Assembly: GCF_900093605.1 (NCBI RefSeq)
Contig: NZ_FLYE01000048.1
Coordinates: 62,001 to 126,000 of the forward strand
Direction: 5' to 3'
Length of the DNA stretch: 64,000 nt
Source of the DNA: Candidatus Terasakiella magnetica
Lineage (GTDB): Bacteria > Pseudomonadota > Alphaproteobacteria > Rhodospirillales > Terasakiellaceae
Shown one piece after another: positions 18,817 through 27,567 of the stretch. The position numbers and the translations under genes were made by a program. The stretch's first letter is position 1. Every line of letters begins with the position of its first letter. The notes under the pieces are model-generated. The model was not told the DNA's origin. It ran no database searches and saw only the letters and a list, made by a program, of their open reading frames with translations.

Positions 18817-20003
18817 TAGTTCTCTAGGCTCAGCACTTCGTTATAAACTTCAAGGGTTTTAGAACACATGGCATCCTTAGAAAAGCCCTCGCGAATATGT
18901 TTCATGGCTTGGCCCGCCATTTTTTCGCGTTTTTCTTCAGACAGGTTCAGGCCTTTTGCAATGGCCTGTGACATGGTTTCTGAATCACCGGGCTTACAAA
19001 GCCAGCCGGTATGATCCTCAATTACAGTTTCGCGCGCACCGCCATGATCGGTCGCCACAACGGGGCGCCCCATGGCTTGGGCTTCACAGACCACACGGCC
19101 AAAGGCTTCAGGATCGGTTGAGGCAGAAACAACAATATCAGACAACATATAAGCTGTGGGCATATCTGTGCATTCATCAACGATGGTGATGACGCCTTCC
19201 AGATTATGGTGCTTAATGCGTTTAACCAATTCTTTGCGATATTCACTGCGCCCCTGATCGGACCCGATCAACAAACAGCAGATATCTTTGCGTTCCAGTT
19301 TGGCAATGGCATCAATAAAGACCAATTGGCCTTTCCAACGGGTCAATCTGCCGGGCAAGGCCACAACAGGTACCCCATCAGGGATATTCCATTGGGTGGA
19401 AAGTTTCACCAAACGCTCCGCTGTGACTTTTTCAGGGTCAAAACGAAACAGGTCAACACCACGGTGAATAACGCGGATAATCTCGCGGCGTACCCCGTAA
19501 ATCTTGCGCATATGGCCTGCAATAAAGCTGGAAATCGCAATAACGCGCTCACCCTTGGTCATCACCGAATTATACCAACGCTTCATTGGGTTTTGATGGC
19601 TATAGGTGCCATGGAAGGTGGTGATGAAAGGTGTATGTGTTCTTTTAGATGCCCAATAAGCACTCCATGCTGGTGCGCGAGAGCGCGCATGAACCAGATC
19701 AACACTTTCCTGCTTGATCATTTTTTCAAGACGCGTGGCGTTTTTGCGAATGATAAAGAAGTTTTTTGATTCAACGTTCATTTCAACATGTTCAGCGCCC
19801 ACACGGGTCAGCTCATGCACCATGGGCCCACCAGCAGAGACCACAATGGCACGTCCCCCTGCTTTAACGATGGCTTCAGCCATTTCCACTGTGCCACGTT
19901 CCACCCCGCCCGTTACCATGGCAGGTAAAACCTGCATGACTGTTGCAAGGCGGCTAGAATTTTGTGGGGTTTGCCCCGTATCTGAATTGGTGTTATCTAT
20001 CAT
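18816..20003 (-). CDS. Glycosyltransferase family 4
   Basis: This 395-residue protein has the two-Rossmann-domain layout of retaining GT4 enzymes: the acceptor side begins MQVLPAMVTGGVERGTVEMA and contains VHARSRAPAWSAYWA and TTFHGTYS, and the donor side contains VVALPGRLTRWKGQ and the EX7E motif in EAFGRVVCEAQAMG, followed by GGARETV. The pair with the GT9 gene points to lipopolysaccharide core or surface polysaccharide synthesis. The start lies 44 bases from the divergent hydrolase start, so the two share a very short promoter region. Confidence 0.88.
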   Translation of the reverse strand: MIDNTNSDTGQTPQNSSRLATVMQVLPAMVTGGVERGTVEMAEAIVKAGGRAIVVSAGGPMVHELTRVGAEHVEMNVESKNFFIIRKNATRLEKMIKQESVDLVHARSRAPAWSAYWASKRTHTPFITTFHGTYSHQNPMKRWYNSVMTKGERVIAISSFIAGHMRKIYGVRREIIRVIHRGVDLFRFDPEKVTAERLVKLSTQWNIPDGVPVVALPGRLTRWKGQLVFIDAIAKLERKDICCLLIGSDQGRSEYRKELVKRIKHHNLEGVITIVDECTDMPTAYMLSDIVVSASTDPEAFGRVVCEAQAMGRPVVATDHGGARETVIEDHTGWLCKPGDSETMSQAIAKGLNLSEEKREKMAGQAMKHIREGFSKDAMCSKTLEVYNEVLSLEN

Positions 20004-20047
20004 GCTTATTGTTCTTAAATTATGTTTCTTATTGAGTGTTATAAGTT

Positions 20048-20827
20048 ATGACGACCGAACTTCCTACAGGAAATAGCGCACCCTCCTTCTTAACACAAGA
20101 AAATGGTGAACGAATTGCGTATCACTATACCCCCGGAAAAGGCCCCGGTGTAATTTTTCTTCATGGACTTATGTCGGATATGGACGGTGGCAAGGCCTTG
20201 CATGTTGAAGACTATTGCAAGAAACGCGGCAATGCTTTTTTGCGCTTTGACTGCCAAGGTCATGGAAAATCAGACGGTTTATTTAAAGATGGTCATTTAA
20301 CACGTTGGTCTGATGACACGGTTGATGTGCTGGACCAGCTCACTCAAGGCCCGCAAATCCTTATTGGCTCCAGCATGGGCGGGTGGAACATGCTTTTATC
20401 AGCACTAAAACGCCCAGATCGCATTGCTGGCCTTTTAGGCATCGCCGCAGCACCAGATTTCACCGAAGACCTGATGATGAATGACCTCAGCCCTGAGCAG
20501 CATGCCATTATCAATGAACAAGGTTATGTGGAAATCCCCAGTGATTATGGTGATGAGCCCTATGTCATTTCCAAAGCCATGCTGGATGATGGGCGTGAGA
20601 ACCTTTTGCTCCGCCGCACTATTGAGCTGGATATGCCCGTGCGCTTGATCCACGGGATGGAAGACCCCGATGTACCTTGGAAAACAGCCTTGCGCATTCA
20701 AGAGATGATCACATCTAATGACGTTGAAATCCAGTTTGTCAAAAAAGGCGACCACCGTTTAAGTGAAGATCACGACCTAGATCGCCTCACCCGCACCTTG
20801 GAAGCCCTGCTTCAACAGGTTGAATAA
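20048..20827 (+). CDS. Alpha/beta hydrolase
   Basis: This 259-residue cytoplasmic protein has the alpha/beta-hydrolase order: oxyanion segment VIFLHGLMSDMDGG, nucleophile elbow IGSSMGGWN, an acidic residue in HGMEDPDVPW and a catalytic histidine in KKGDHRLSEDHD. It resembles the palmitoyl-thioesterase ABHD10/BioH-like group, but the substrate cannot be assigned. Start ATG at 20048; the next gene on this strand is ahcY, 460 bases away. Confidence 0.88.
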   Translation: MTTELPTGNSAPSFLTQENGERIAYHYTPGKGPGVIFLHGLMSDMDGGKALHVEDYCKKRGNAFLRFDCQGHGKSDGLFKDGHLTRWSDDTVDVLDQLTQGPQILIGSSMGGWNMLLSALKRPDRIAGLLGIAAAPDFTEDLMMNDLSPEQHAIINEQGYVEIPSDYGDEPYVISKAMLDDGRENLLLRRTIELDMPVRLIHGMEDPDVPWKTALRIQEMITSNDVEIQFVKKGDHRLSEDHDLDRLTRTLEALLQQVE

Positions 20828-20854
20828 ATATCTTTTTAAGCACTGATCCTGCCA

Positions 20855-20898
20855 CTAGGCAAAATTTGCCCACCTCATACTCGGCAATTTTTGCCTAG
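20855..20898. repeat. Twin 13-bp palindromes forming a larger inverted repeat
   Basis: GGCAAAATTTGCC (20858-20870) and GGCAATTTTTGCC (20883-20895) are each palindromic, with centres 25 bases apart. Together with flanking CTA/TAG they form 16-base arms (20855-20870, 20883-20898; one mismatch) with a 12-base loop. They lie between the convergent hydrolase gene and the 57-residue gene, whose TAG stop is inside the right arm. No T-run follows on either strand, so this is not a canonical terminator, though it could act as a bidirectional one. Confidence 0.7.
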
Positions 20899-21068
20899 CT
20901 GGTGTAATAGGCACGTTGCAAGTGCTGGATATGGATTAATGTACCAAGCCATTGGTTCTCGTAACATTCACGAATGGCATCATCAAAACCGACTGCTTTT
21001 ACAAGACGTTGGGCAAAATCAGCTTGATAGTCTCTATTTCTATAGGTCCGTTGCATGTAATGTGTCAT
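20895..21068 (-). CDS. Small unknown protein (57 residues)
   Basis: This gene is shorter than usual annotation cut-offs. Read on the minus strand, ATG at 21068 opens a frame of 57 codons that begins MTHYMQRTYRNRDYQADFAQ and ends with TAG at 20897-20895. A strong ribosome-binding site (AGAAGGAGAGG) sits seven bases upstream of the ATG, which is the main reason to believe it. The product is soluble, rich in Tyr, Arg and Gln, and predicted mostly helical, with no signal or membrane segment. No family was recognised. It otherwise fills a 460-base gap. Confidence 0.65.
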   Translation of the reverse strand: MTHYMQRTYRNRDYQADFAQRLVKAVGFDDAIRECYENQWLGTLIHIQHLQRAYYTS

Positions 21069-21210
21069 AGCGGCCTCTCCTTCTGTGAGTATTTTATGAC
21101 ATTGGTATTACCAATTTATTAAGCAGACTCCATGCCAGAAAAATAAAGAAAATACTTCTTGATAAACATATAAAGATTTCTTTATATTACCACAAAACCG
21201 TTTCTTGCTA

Positions 21211-21266
21211 ACTTACCCCTGCTGGGTAGGTCGCATTTTTATGACCAACCGTCCTGTTGTGGCGGT
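21211..21266 (+). promoter_or_regulatory. Hairpin-rich 5' leader of ahcY (possible regulatory RNA)
   Basis: Three consecutive stem-loops precede the ahcY ribosome-binding site. Stem 1: ACTTACCC (21211-21218) with GGGTAGGT (21224-21231). Stem 2: GGTC (21229-21232) with GACC (21243-21246), sharing bases with stem 1 and so mutually exclusive with it. Stem 3: ACCGTC (21248-21253) with GGCGGT (21261-21266). Mutually exclusive stems before a SAH-metabolism gene suggest a leader switch. The known SAH riboswitch core was not found. Confidence 0.4.
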
Positions 21267-21287
21267 CTATATGTGGAGATACTCACC

Positions 21288-22694
21288 ATGGGTGAATTTA
21301 CAGATTATCAGGTTGCCGATATCAGCCTTGCCGATTGGGGCCGCAAAGAATTGACACTTGCAGAGGCTGAAATGCCGGGCCTTATGTCCCTTCGTGAAGA
21401 ATTTGGCGCATCACAGCCCCTTAAAGGCGCAAAGATTGCAGGTTCTCTTCACATGACAATCCAAACAGCTTGTTTGATTGAAACATTGGTTGAGCTGGGC
21501 GCAGAAGTTCGTTGGGTTTCTTGTAACATCTTCTCGACACAAGACCACGCGGCAGCCGCTATTGCAGCAGCTAACATTCCTGTATTTGCCCATAAAGGCG
21601 AAACTCTGGAAGAATATTGGGACTTCACACACCGCCTGTTTGCTTGGCATGACGGTACAACACCAAACATGATCTTGGATGATGGTGGCGATGCCACTGT
21701 ACTGATCCACCTTGGTCAAGATGCTGAAAAAGACATCTCTGTTTTGGATAACCCGGGTTCTGAAGAAGAAACAATCTTGTTCGCAGCCATCAAAAAACAC
21801 ATCGCCATCGACCCACAATGGTACACAAAAGCGGGCGCGGCACTGATGGGTGTGACAGAAGAAACAACAACAGGTGTTCACCGCCTCATCGAAATGGCAC
21901 GCAAAGAAACTTTGCTCTTCCCAGCCATTAACGTAAACGATTCTGTTACAAAATCTAAGTTTGACAACAAATACGGTTGTCGTGAGTCTCTTGTTGATGG
22001 CATCCGCCGTGCAACTGACATCATGATGGCGGGTAAAGTAGCTGTTGTTTGTGGTTACGGCGATGTGGGTAAAGGTTCTGCTGAATCTCTTCGCGCTTCT
22101 GGCTGTCGTGTTCTTGTCACCGAAATTGATCCAATCTGTGCGCTGCAAGCCGCCATGGAAGGTTTTGAGGTTGTCACAGTTGAAGATGCCCTTCCTGAAG
22201 GTGACATCTACGTTACAACAACAGGTAACTTCGACATCATCCGCAAAGAACATATGGTTGCCATGAAAGACGGTGCCATCGTTTGTAACATCGGTCACTT
22301 CGATAACGAAATCCAGATCGCTGCGACAAAAGAATTCACATGGACAAACATCAAGCCACAAGTTGATCAAATCGAAATGCCAAACGGCAACAAGATCATC
22401 ATGCTGGCTGAAGGTCGCCTTGTTAACCTCGGTTGTGCAACAGGTCACCCCTCATTCGTGATGTCTGCCTCTTTCACCAACCAAGTTCTGGCCCAAATCG
22501 AACTTTACCAAAACAATGCGGATGGCAAATACAAAAACGAAGTTTACGTATTGCCTAAGCACTTGGACGAAAAAGTTGCAGCTCTACACCTTGAAAAGCT
22601 CGGCGTGAAACTGACTAAATTGTCACAAGCACAAGCTGATTACATCGGCGTTCCTGTGAACGGTCCGTTCAAGCCAGATGCATACCGCTACTAA
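21288..22694 (+). CDS. ahcY: S-adenosylhomocysteine hydrolase
   Basis: This NAD-dependent cytoplasmic enzyme splits S-adenosylhomocysteine into homocysteine and adenosine in the activated-methyl cycle. The ATG at 21288 is preferred over an upstream in-frame GTG (21273) because GGAG lies about ten bases before it; this gives 468 residues. Visible motifs: [47 protein letters not shown] with the Lys/Asp substrate site, the NAD fold [15 protein letters not shown], and the C-terminal KPDAYRY. Codon use shows the ACA/GGT/GTT-rich pattern also seen in pckA, which suggests high expression. A strong terminator follows. Confidence 0.97.
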   Translation: MGEFTDYQVADISLADWGRKELTLAEAEMPGLMSLREEFGASQPLKGAKIAGSLHMTIQTACLIETLVELGAEVRWVSCNIFSTQDHAAAAIAAANIPVFAHKGETLEEYWDFTHRLFAWHDGTTPNMILDDGGDATVLIHLGQDAEKDISVLDNPGSEEETILFAAIKKHIAIDPQWYTKAGAALMGVTEETTTGVHRLIEMARKETLLFPAINVNDSVTKSKFDNKYGCRESLVDGIRRATDIMMAGKVAVVCGYGDVGKGSAESLRASGCRVLVTEIDPICALQAAMEGFEVVTVEDALPEGDIYVTTTGNFDIIRKEHMVAMKDGAIVCNIGHFDNEIQIAATKEFTWTNIKPQVDQIEMPNGNKIIMLAEGRLVNLGCATGHPSFVMSASFTNQVLAQIELYQNNADGKYKNEVYVLPKHLDEKVAALHLEKLGVKLTKLSQAQADYIGVPVNGPFKPDAYRY

Positions 22695-22713
22695 GCGATC
22701 TTGCTCACGCACT

Positions 22714-22755
22714 AAAAAGCCCCGCCTTGAGTTTTTCTTGAGACGGGGCTTTTTT
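22714..22755. terminator. Bidirectional Rho-independent terminator
   Basis: The arms AAAAAGCCCCG (22714-22724) and CGGGGCTTTTTT (22744-22755) give a GC-rich stem flanked by A and T runs, usable on both strands. It ends ahcY and overlaps the stop codon of the convergent diguanylate cyclase gene. Confidence 0.92.
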
Positions 22756-23890
22756 ATTTTTTGCTCTTGGGTTTTAAATAATGGCGCATCTGATGTGACC
22801 CATCAATACGCGAAGCCGCTTTTGCCCGATACATGGCTTCATCGCCTTGTGTCACCAACTCATCCATGGATGAAAATTTATCCGGCCCGGTTTCAGAAAC
22901 CCCCATGCTGAACGTCACCCCGTGGGTCTCGCCCTTATCAAAACAGGCCTGTAACCTGTCACAGAATTTTTCAGAAGCCGTCCAATCTGTCCCCGGCATA
23001 ATCACCGCAAACTCATCCCCGCCATAGCGACAACAGATATCAGAAGTACGTGCAGTTTCCAACATGGCGTGGCCCACACGGGCCAATAAGGCATCACCTT
23101 CGCGGTGGCCTTTTTTATCATTTAAATCTTTAAATTTATTCAAATCAAAATACACAAGACTTAAGCTTGTTTCATTACGCTCTGCAACCGCAATTTCATG
23201 GCGCAAACGTTCATAAAAAGACCGTTGATTTTGTAGTTTGGTCAAACCATCTGAGCGCGACATCTCTTCAAGTTGGCGGGTACGTTCAGCCACAGTTTGC
23301 TCCAACGTCCCGGCATAATTTTCAAGCTCATCTTTAGCCACCAGCACTTCAGACATCATGGAATTGATATAGGTATCAAACACAAGCTGAATATCCAGCA
23401 TCAATAATTTTCGCATGGCAGCTGAACGGCGAAAGGCCTTGGTAAGATCCCCCTCACAAGCATCTGTGACATAGCGATAAAGGATTGCTTCAAGACGAGA
23501 GAGTGACGAAATATAAAGTTTTGGCGACACACCAATGCTGTTATGGACCTTACCGATGCGCAAACGCCGATTGACATAAGTACTGTCGTAATAACCTTCA
23601 AACAACTCTGAAACATAGCGTTTCATTGAGCCATGAAGCCGTCGAAAAGTCTCCGCATCGCCAATCAAGACCTGAATTTCACGCACGCTACGTTGATAGT
23701 TATAAAACTCATCAACAATCTGTTCTAAATTCTCTTGAATATGGCTTTTACATTCCACAAGTGCCTTCTCATCATCTTTATAAAAACCGATGAGTTCCTT
23801 GCGCTGTTCAATGTCACGCTCTGTGATTTTCAACTGTTCAGCAAGGGTCATGCCCGTTAATTGACCAGAATGACTTGAAAAATCTTCCAT
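22754..23890 (-). CDS. Globin-coupled diguanylate cyclase
   Basis: This 378-residue cytoplasmic protein joins a sensor globin to a GGDEF domain. Residues about 20-190 are globin-like, and RIGKVHNSIGVSPKLYISSL carries the expected proximal haem-ligand histidine (His116). A short helical linker (ENYAGTLEQTVAERTRQLEE) leads to the catalytic domain with intact GGDEF at 290-294 and an RxxD product-inhibition site (RTSD, 281-284) at the correct five-residue distance. It should make cyclic di-GMP in response to oxygen or another haem ligand. It has no EAL domain. Divergent from the DivL-like kinase. A small palindrome (ACCTAT/ATAGGT, 23941-23957) lies between them. Confidence 0.93.
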   Translation of the reverse strand: MEDFSSHSGQLTGMTLAEQLKITERDIEQRKELIGFYKDDEKALVECKSHIQENLEQIVDEFYNYQRSVREIQVLIGDAETFRRLHGSMKRYVSELFEGYYDSTYVNRRLRIGKVHNSIGVSPKLYISSLSRLEAILYRYVTDACEGDLTKAFRRSAAMRKLLMLDIQLVFDTYINSMMSEVLVAKDELENYAGTLEQTVAERTRQLEEMSRSDGLTKLQNQRSFYERLRHEIAVAERNETSLSLVYFDLNKFKDLNDKKGHREGDALLARVGHAMLETARTSDICCRYGGDEFAVIMPGTDWTASEKFCDRLQACFDKGETHGVTFSMGVSETGPDKFSSMDELVTQGDEAMYRAKAASRIDGSHQMRHYLKPKSKK

Positions 23891-24046
23891 ATGGATTATC
23901 TCCTTTGCGCAAAGACAGACTCTAAGTTGATATGTTTTTCACCTATTTTCAATAGGTTATTTTATCATTACACTGACGCAATGGTTGTTTCTTTCCCTTA
24001 AACTGCGTAGAATCAGACCAGTTTTTCAAACAAGGCTTTTTTATTT

Positions 24047-26332
24047 ATGGATTCACTGGGCGCGCTCATATTAGGCATGGTTGCACTTGCCGCCCTTGGT
24101 GTGCCTGCTCTCTTCTTGTTATGGCGCAAAAATAAATCCCTGTTAGAAGAACGTGAAACACTTGGCCAACAGACCCTTCAGCTCCAAGAAGTGCTCGTGG
24201 GTATCCCTGATGGGCTTTATCGCTGGAATGTGGTCAATGGCATTGAAAACTGTTCTGCGCGCATGGCGGTTTTATTAGATTTGCCCAAAGGCACCCAATC
24301 GCGCTATGGCGATATTTTAGAATGTTTTGATGATGAGGCCGCGCGCACCCTTGATGCCGCTGTTTCCTCCCTTCACAATGAAGGTATGAGCTTTGACATC
24401 ATCCTGCCCCTTCAAGGCGGGGATGACCGTGTGGTCCAGGCTGTGGGTCAACGGGTATTAAGCGAAGAGGGCGAGCCGCTTGTGGACCTTCTTTTCATGC
24501 GCCTTGCCAATGGGGCTATCGTTGCAAATGGCCCTATGGCGCGCTCCCTTCAGGCCATGACGAGTGAGCGCGACAAGCTTGTCTCTGTGCTGGAAAGCCT
24601 GCCACTGCCCATCTGGATGCGCGATGCCAGTGGTCATATTATCTATCATAACCCCGCTGCCCCCGATAGTGACCATACCCAACATATCGCCCAACGCGCC
24701 ATGGAAGCAGGCCGTGAAGTGCGCGAACGTTTAAGCCTGCCCGTTGGTCAAAATGCCCGCCTGTTTGAAATTGCTGAAATCCCCTTACCCGGTGGTGAAG
24801 GCTTCATCGGCATTGCTGAGGATATGACTTCGGCTGAAAATATGGTGGAAAATGCCCAGCGCGGTGAAAGCCTGTTGCGCGCAGCCCTTGAAAATCTTGT
24901 CACCGCCATTGCCATTTTTAACGGTGATACCCGCCTTGGCTTTTACAATACAGCATACGCCCAACTCTGGGACCTTGATAAAGACTGGCTTGATGGGCGC
25001 CCCTCCTATGGGGAAATCCTTGATCGCCTGCGCGAAACACGAAAACTACCGGAATACGCCAATTTCAAAGCTTTCCGCCAAGAACAGGTCGCCAAGTTTG
25101 TCGAGCTGCAACACCCGGAAGAAGACAGCCTGCATTTACCGGATAATTCCACCATTCGCACCATCACCAGCCCCCATCCGGTCAGTGGTCTGGTGATGAC
25201 CTTTGAAGATGTCACCGACACCATTGCCCTTGAAAGTTCAAACAAGGCGCTATCTGCTGTGCAACGCGAAACACTGGATAACTTGTTTGAAGGGGTCGTC
25301 GTGTTTGGCCCCAATGGCAAGGTCCGTCTCTCCAACCCTGCCTTTGCCCAAATCTGGCACCTGCCTGAGGAATTCCTCGCCACCAAGCCCCATATCACCG
25401 ATGTGCTGGAACGCTGTCGTGATTTTTACGAAGGGGTGGAAAACTGGACGAGCTTTCGTGAACAACTGGTTGCCCGCATCATGATGCGCGAGCCCAACAA
25501 CCAGCGCCTTGTGCGCAGTGATGGCTCCATCCTTGAATATGCCTCTGTCCCCTTGCCCGATGGCGGATCGCTCCTGTCTTATCTGGATGTGACTGACAGT
25601 GCTGTTGTCGAACAGGCATTGCGCGAAAGATCAGATGCCCAACATGAAGCGGACCGCCTTAAATCTGAATTCATCGCCAATGTATCTTATGAAATTCGCA
25701 CCCCCCTGACCACACTTGTGGGTTTTGCCGACCTGCTCTGTGAAGAATATTTCGGCCCGCTGAACAAGCGCCAGATGGAATATGCCAAGGGCATCCACAC
25801 CAGTGCAGAACAACTTAGCTCGCTTGTGGCAGATATCCTTGATCTTGCCAATATTGAGGCCGGACAAATCTCGCTTGAGCTTGATACACTTGATATCCAG
25901 ACCATGCTTGTATCTGTTCTTGGCCTTGTTAAAGAAAGTGCCAAGCGCCGCCGCCTCAGCCTTGAATATGATTGCCCCCAAGATATCGGCTGGATGACGG
26001 CAGATGAAAAACGCTTAAAACAGGTGATGTTCAATCTGCTCACCAATGCCATTCGTTATACCCCTCATGGCGGAACGGTTACCCTAAGCGCCAAGCGCGA
26101 CCCTTACCAAATCATCTTTAGTGTTTCTGATACGGGCAAGGGCATTCCACAGGCAGATCAAGATCGAATTTTTGGCAATTTTGAACGCGGTGAGACCCAT
26201 GGTACGGGCAAAGGCGGGGCAGGATTGGGCTTAACTTTGGTGAAACGATTTATCGAATTACACGATGGTAGCGTGACACTGGACTCCGTTCCTGATAAAG
26301 GAACGGTTATTACCTGTCGCCTTCCCATATAG
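24047..26332 (+). CDS. divL: DivL-like PAS-containing kinase with tyrosine in the phospho-acceptor position
   Basis: This 761-residue protein has one N-terminal membrane helix (about 5-26), several PAS-like segments (about 45-130, 175-265, 280-395, 410-520), a dimerisation helix pair and an ATPase domain with NLLTNAIRY, SDTGKGIP and GGAGLGLTLVKRF. The H-box reads NVSYEIRTPLTTL: tyrosine (Tyr548) replaces histidine, the defining feature of Caulobacter DivL (Tyr550 there), which controls the CckA kinase and thereby CtrA in the cell cycle. Overall length and architecture also fit. It is followed by two unknown genes and an HPt gene. Confidence 0.9.
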   Translation: MDSLGALILGMVALAALGVPALFLLWRKNKSLLEERETLGQQTLQLQEVLVGIPDGLYRWNVVNGIENCSARMAVLLDLPKGTQSRYGDILECFDDEAARTLDAAVSSLHNEGMSFDIILPLQGGDDRVVQAVGQRVLSEEGEPLVDLLFMRLANGAIVANGPMARSLQAMTSERDKLVSVLESLPLPIWMRDASGHIIYHNPAAPDSDHTQHIAQRAMEAGREVRERLSLPVGQNARLFEIAEIPLPGGEGFIGIAEDMTSAENMVENAQRGESLLRAALENLVTAIAIFNGDTRLGFYNTAYAQLWDLDKDWLDGRPSYGEILDRLRETRKLPEYANFKAFRQEQVAKFVELQHPEEDSLHLPDNSTIRTITSPHPVSGLVMTFEDVTDTIALESSNKALSAVQRETLDNLFEGVVVFGPNGKVRLSNPAFAQIWHLPEEFLATKPHITDVLERCRDFYEGVENWTSFREQLVARIMMREPNNQRLVRSDGSILEYASVPLPDGGSLLSYLDVTDSAVVEQALRERSDAQHEADRLKSEFIANVSYEIRTPLTTLVGFADLLCEEYFGPLNKRQMEYAKGIHTSAEQLSSLVADILDLANIEAGQISLELDTLDIQTMLVSVLGLVKESAKRRRLSLEYDCPQDIGWMTADEKRLKQVMFNLLTNAIRYTPHGGTVTLSAKRDPYQIIFSVSDTGKGIPQADQDRIFGNFERGETHGTGKGGAGLGLTLVKRFIELHDGSVTLDSVPDKGTVITCRLPI

Positions 26333-26344
26333 GAATTAAGAATT

Positions 26345-26746
26345 ATGGAAAACGATAAAATGCAGGCCATTGCTGCACGACTTGCCGCCATGCGCGATAT
26401 TATTATTGAGCGCGAAGGCGAGGATGTTCAAGACCAGTTTGAGGTCGGGCCTTATATCATCATCGTCAATATCGAAGGCAGCGGTTATAGCGAAGATGAA
26501 GAAGTTTTCACCTTAATCCAGCTTGAAAAAGGTCCCATGGGCATGGAAAGCCTAATGGCCTGTGCGGTGGAAAACCAAGATGGTGACAGCTATATCATCG
26601 CCAATGAAGATGAAAACATACTGGACCAACTCGATGAAGCCTGCGATAAAGTGTACCGCCATTGGCACTGGCTGGACCTGCCCAATGTGCTGCCCGGTTC
26701 TGAACTAGAAGACGAAGACGATTTCGATGACGACGAAGATTTCTAA
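26345..26746 (+). CDS. Small acidic protein of unknown function
   Basis: I do not recognise this 133-residue protein. It begins with an amphipathic helix (MQAIAARLAAMRDIIIERE), has an alternating strand region and ends in a very acidic tail (about 120-133, almost all Asp/Glu with Phe). It is soluble and has no signal peptide. It starts 12 bases after the divL stop, following AGGAATT, and overlaps the next gene by 20 bases, so it is probably co-expressed with divL. Acidic tails often serve as protein-protein contacts or as nucleic-acid mimics; no function can be claimed. Confidence 0.7.
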   Translation: MENDKMQAIAARLAAMRDIIIEREGEDVQDQFEVGPYIIIVNIEGSGYSEDEEVFTLIQLEKGPMGMESLMACAVENQDGDSYIIANEDENILDQLDEACDKVYRHWHWLDLPNVLPGSELEDEDDFDDDEDF

Positions 26747-27164
26747 CGATTATAAATTTTATGCTGGTTTCTTGCGCTTTGTTGCGGCTAAAACCGATAA
26801 AAGCGATGTGAATGTCAATGCCATGATGGCAGAGCTTAACCAAGCCGCAGACCAGCTTGATAATGGGTCACGTTTTACCCTGCTGGCTAGTCGAGCCCAA
26901 GCCACATCGCGTGCTTTTGCCGGGGTGGCACAATTTCTTCAACACCGCATTTTGCCTGAGGCTCAGGCCCATGGTGATGAAAAAGCCATTAAGCAATTAG
27001 AATGGGCGGTTGCAGCTTCTTTGCAGGTTGGGCGTGCAATTATCCTGCATCTGGATGATATTGAACCAGATAAAATCAGCACGGATTTCATTGAAATTAA
27101 AATGCCTGTGCTTGATCGTATTCCCGGTGTGCAAAACGAAGAAGACAAACCAACATTGCATTAA
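26727..27164 (+). CDS. Unknown helical protein in the divL operon
   Basis: This 145-residue protein is not recognised. It is predicted all-helical in its first 110 residues (MMAELNQAADQLDNGSRFTL, then AQATSRAFAGVAQFLQHRI and KQLEWAVAASLQVGRAI), with a short extended C-terminus. No membrane segment. The start overlaps the acidic tail of the previous gene by 20 bases in another frame, indicating translational coupling. The HPt gene follows after 52 bases containing a hairpin. Confidence 0.7.
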   Translation: MTTKISNDYKFYAGFLRFVAAKTDKSDVNVNAMMAELNQAADQLDNGSRFTLLASRAQATSRAFAGVAQFLQHRILPEAQAHGDEKAIKQLEWAVAASLQVGRAIILHLDDIEPDKISTDFIEIKMPVLDRIPGVQNEEDKPTLH

Positions 27165-27170
27165 GAAACT

Positions 27171-27193
27171 ATTTGGTTCATTATGAGCCAAAT
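27171..27193 (+). other. RNA hairpin between the unknown gene and the HPt gene
   Basis: ATTTGGTTCA and TGAGCCAAAT pair over ten bases (one G-U) around a TTA loop, starting six bases after the preceding stop. No T-run follows, so it is more likely an mRNA stability or processing element than a terminator. Confidence 0.5.
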
Positions 27194-27216
27194 ATAAGAA
27201 ACTAGGCAGGGATATA

Positions 27217-27567
27217 ATGAGCGATATGCTTTGTGAAGAGACTTTAAACGAGCTTGTAGAACAGGTCGGTGCAGAATTAGTTGCAACCCTGCTTGTTGAT
27301 TTGGCTGATGATGCAGGTGGACGTGTTGCCAACATGCAGAACCTTCTTGCAGCCAATGATATGGATGAGCTGCGCAAAGAAGCTCATACGCTGAAATCAT
27401 CTACAGGTACCCTTGGCTTAACTCTGCTTTCTGAACAAGCTGCCATTATTGAGCGCAAGCTTGTAACAGGCGAAGGCCCTGAAGTTGCCCCTATCGTTCC
27501 TGAACTGACAAAGCTTTTGGAAGATGGCCTTGCTGCAGCAAACATCTGGATTGCTGATAAAGTTTAA
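27217..27567 (+). CDS. Histidine phosphotransfer (HPt) domain protein
   Basis: This 116-residue protein is a stand-alone HPt domain: a four-helix arrangement with the phospho-histidine in KEAHTLKSSTGTLGL (His57). Such proteins relay phosphate between receiver domains of hybrid kinases and response regulators. This one may serve one of the two hybrid kinases in the window (39795-42743, 57853-59730) or a partner elsewhere; both lack their own HPt domain. Its position behind divL may reflect a cell-cycle role but that is inference. The last four bases overlap the end of the convergent racemase gene. Confidence 0.9.
   Translation: MSDMLCEETLNELVEQVGAELVATLLVDLADDAGGRVANMQNLLAANDMDELRKEAHTLKSSTGTLGLTLLSEQAAIIERKLVTGEGPEVAPIVPELTKLLEDGLAAANIWIADKV

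Noticed and set aside
21205-21287. Known SAH or SAM-II riboswitch upstream of ahcY
   Set aside because: The conserved cores of these families are not visible; only generic stems remain.
21411-22448. Long open frame (345 codons) on the minus strand opposite ahcY
   Set aside because: Its residues are Cys/Phe/Val-rich and unlike a protein; it is the mirror of the strongly biased ahcY codons, with no ribosome-binding site.
27171-27193. Terminator after the second unknown divL-operon gene
   Set aside because: The ten-base stem is good but is followed by ATAAGAAAC, not a T-run.
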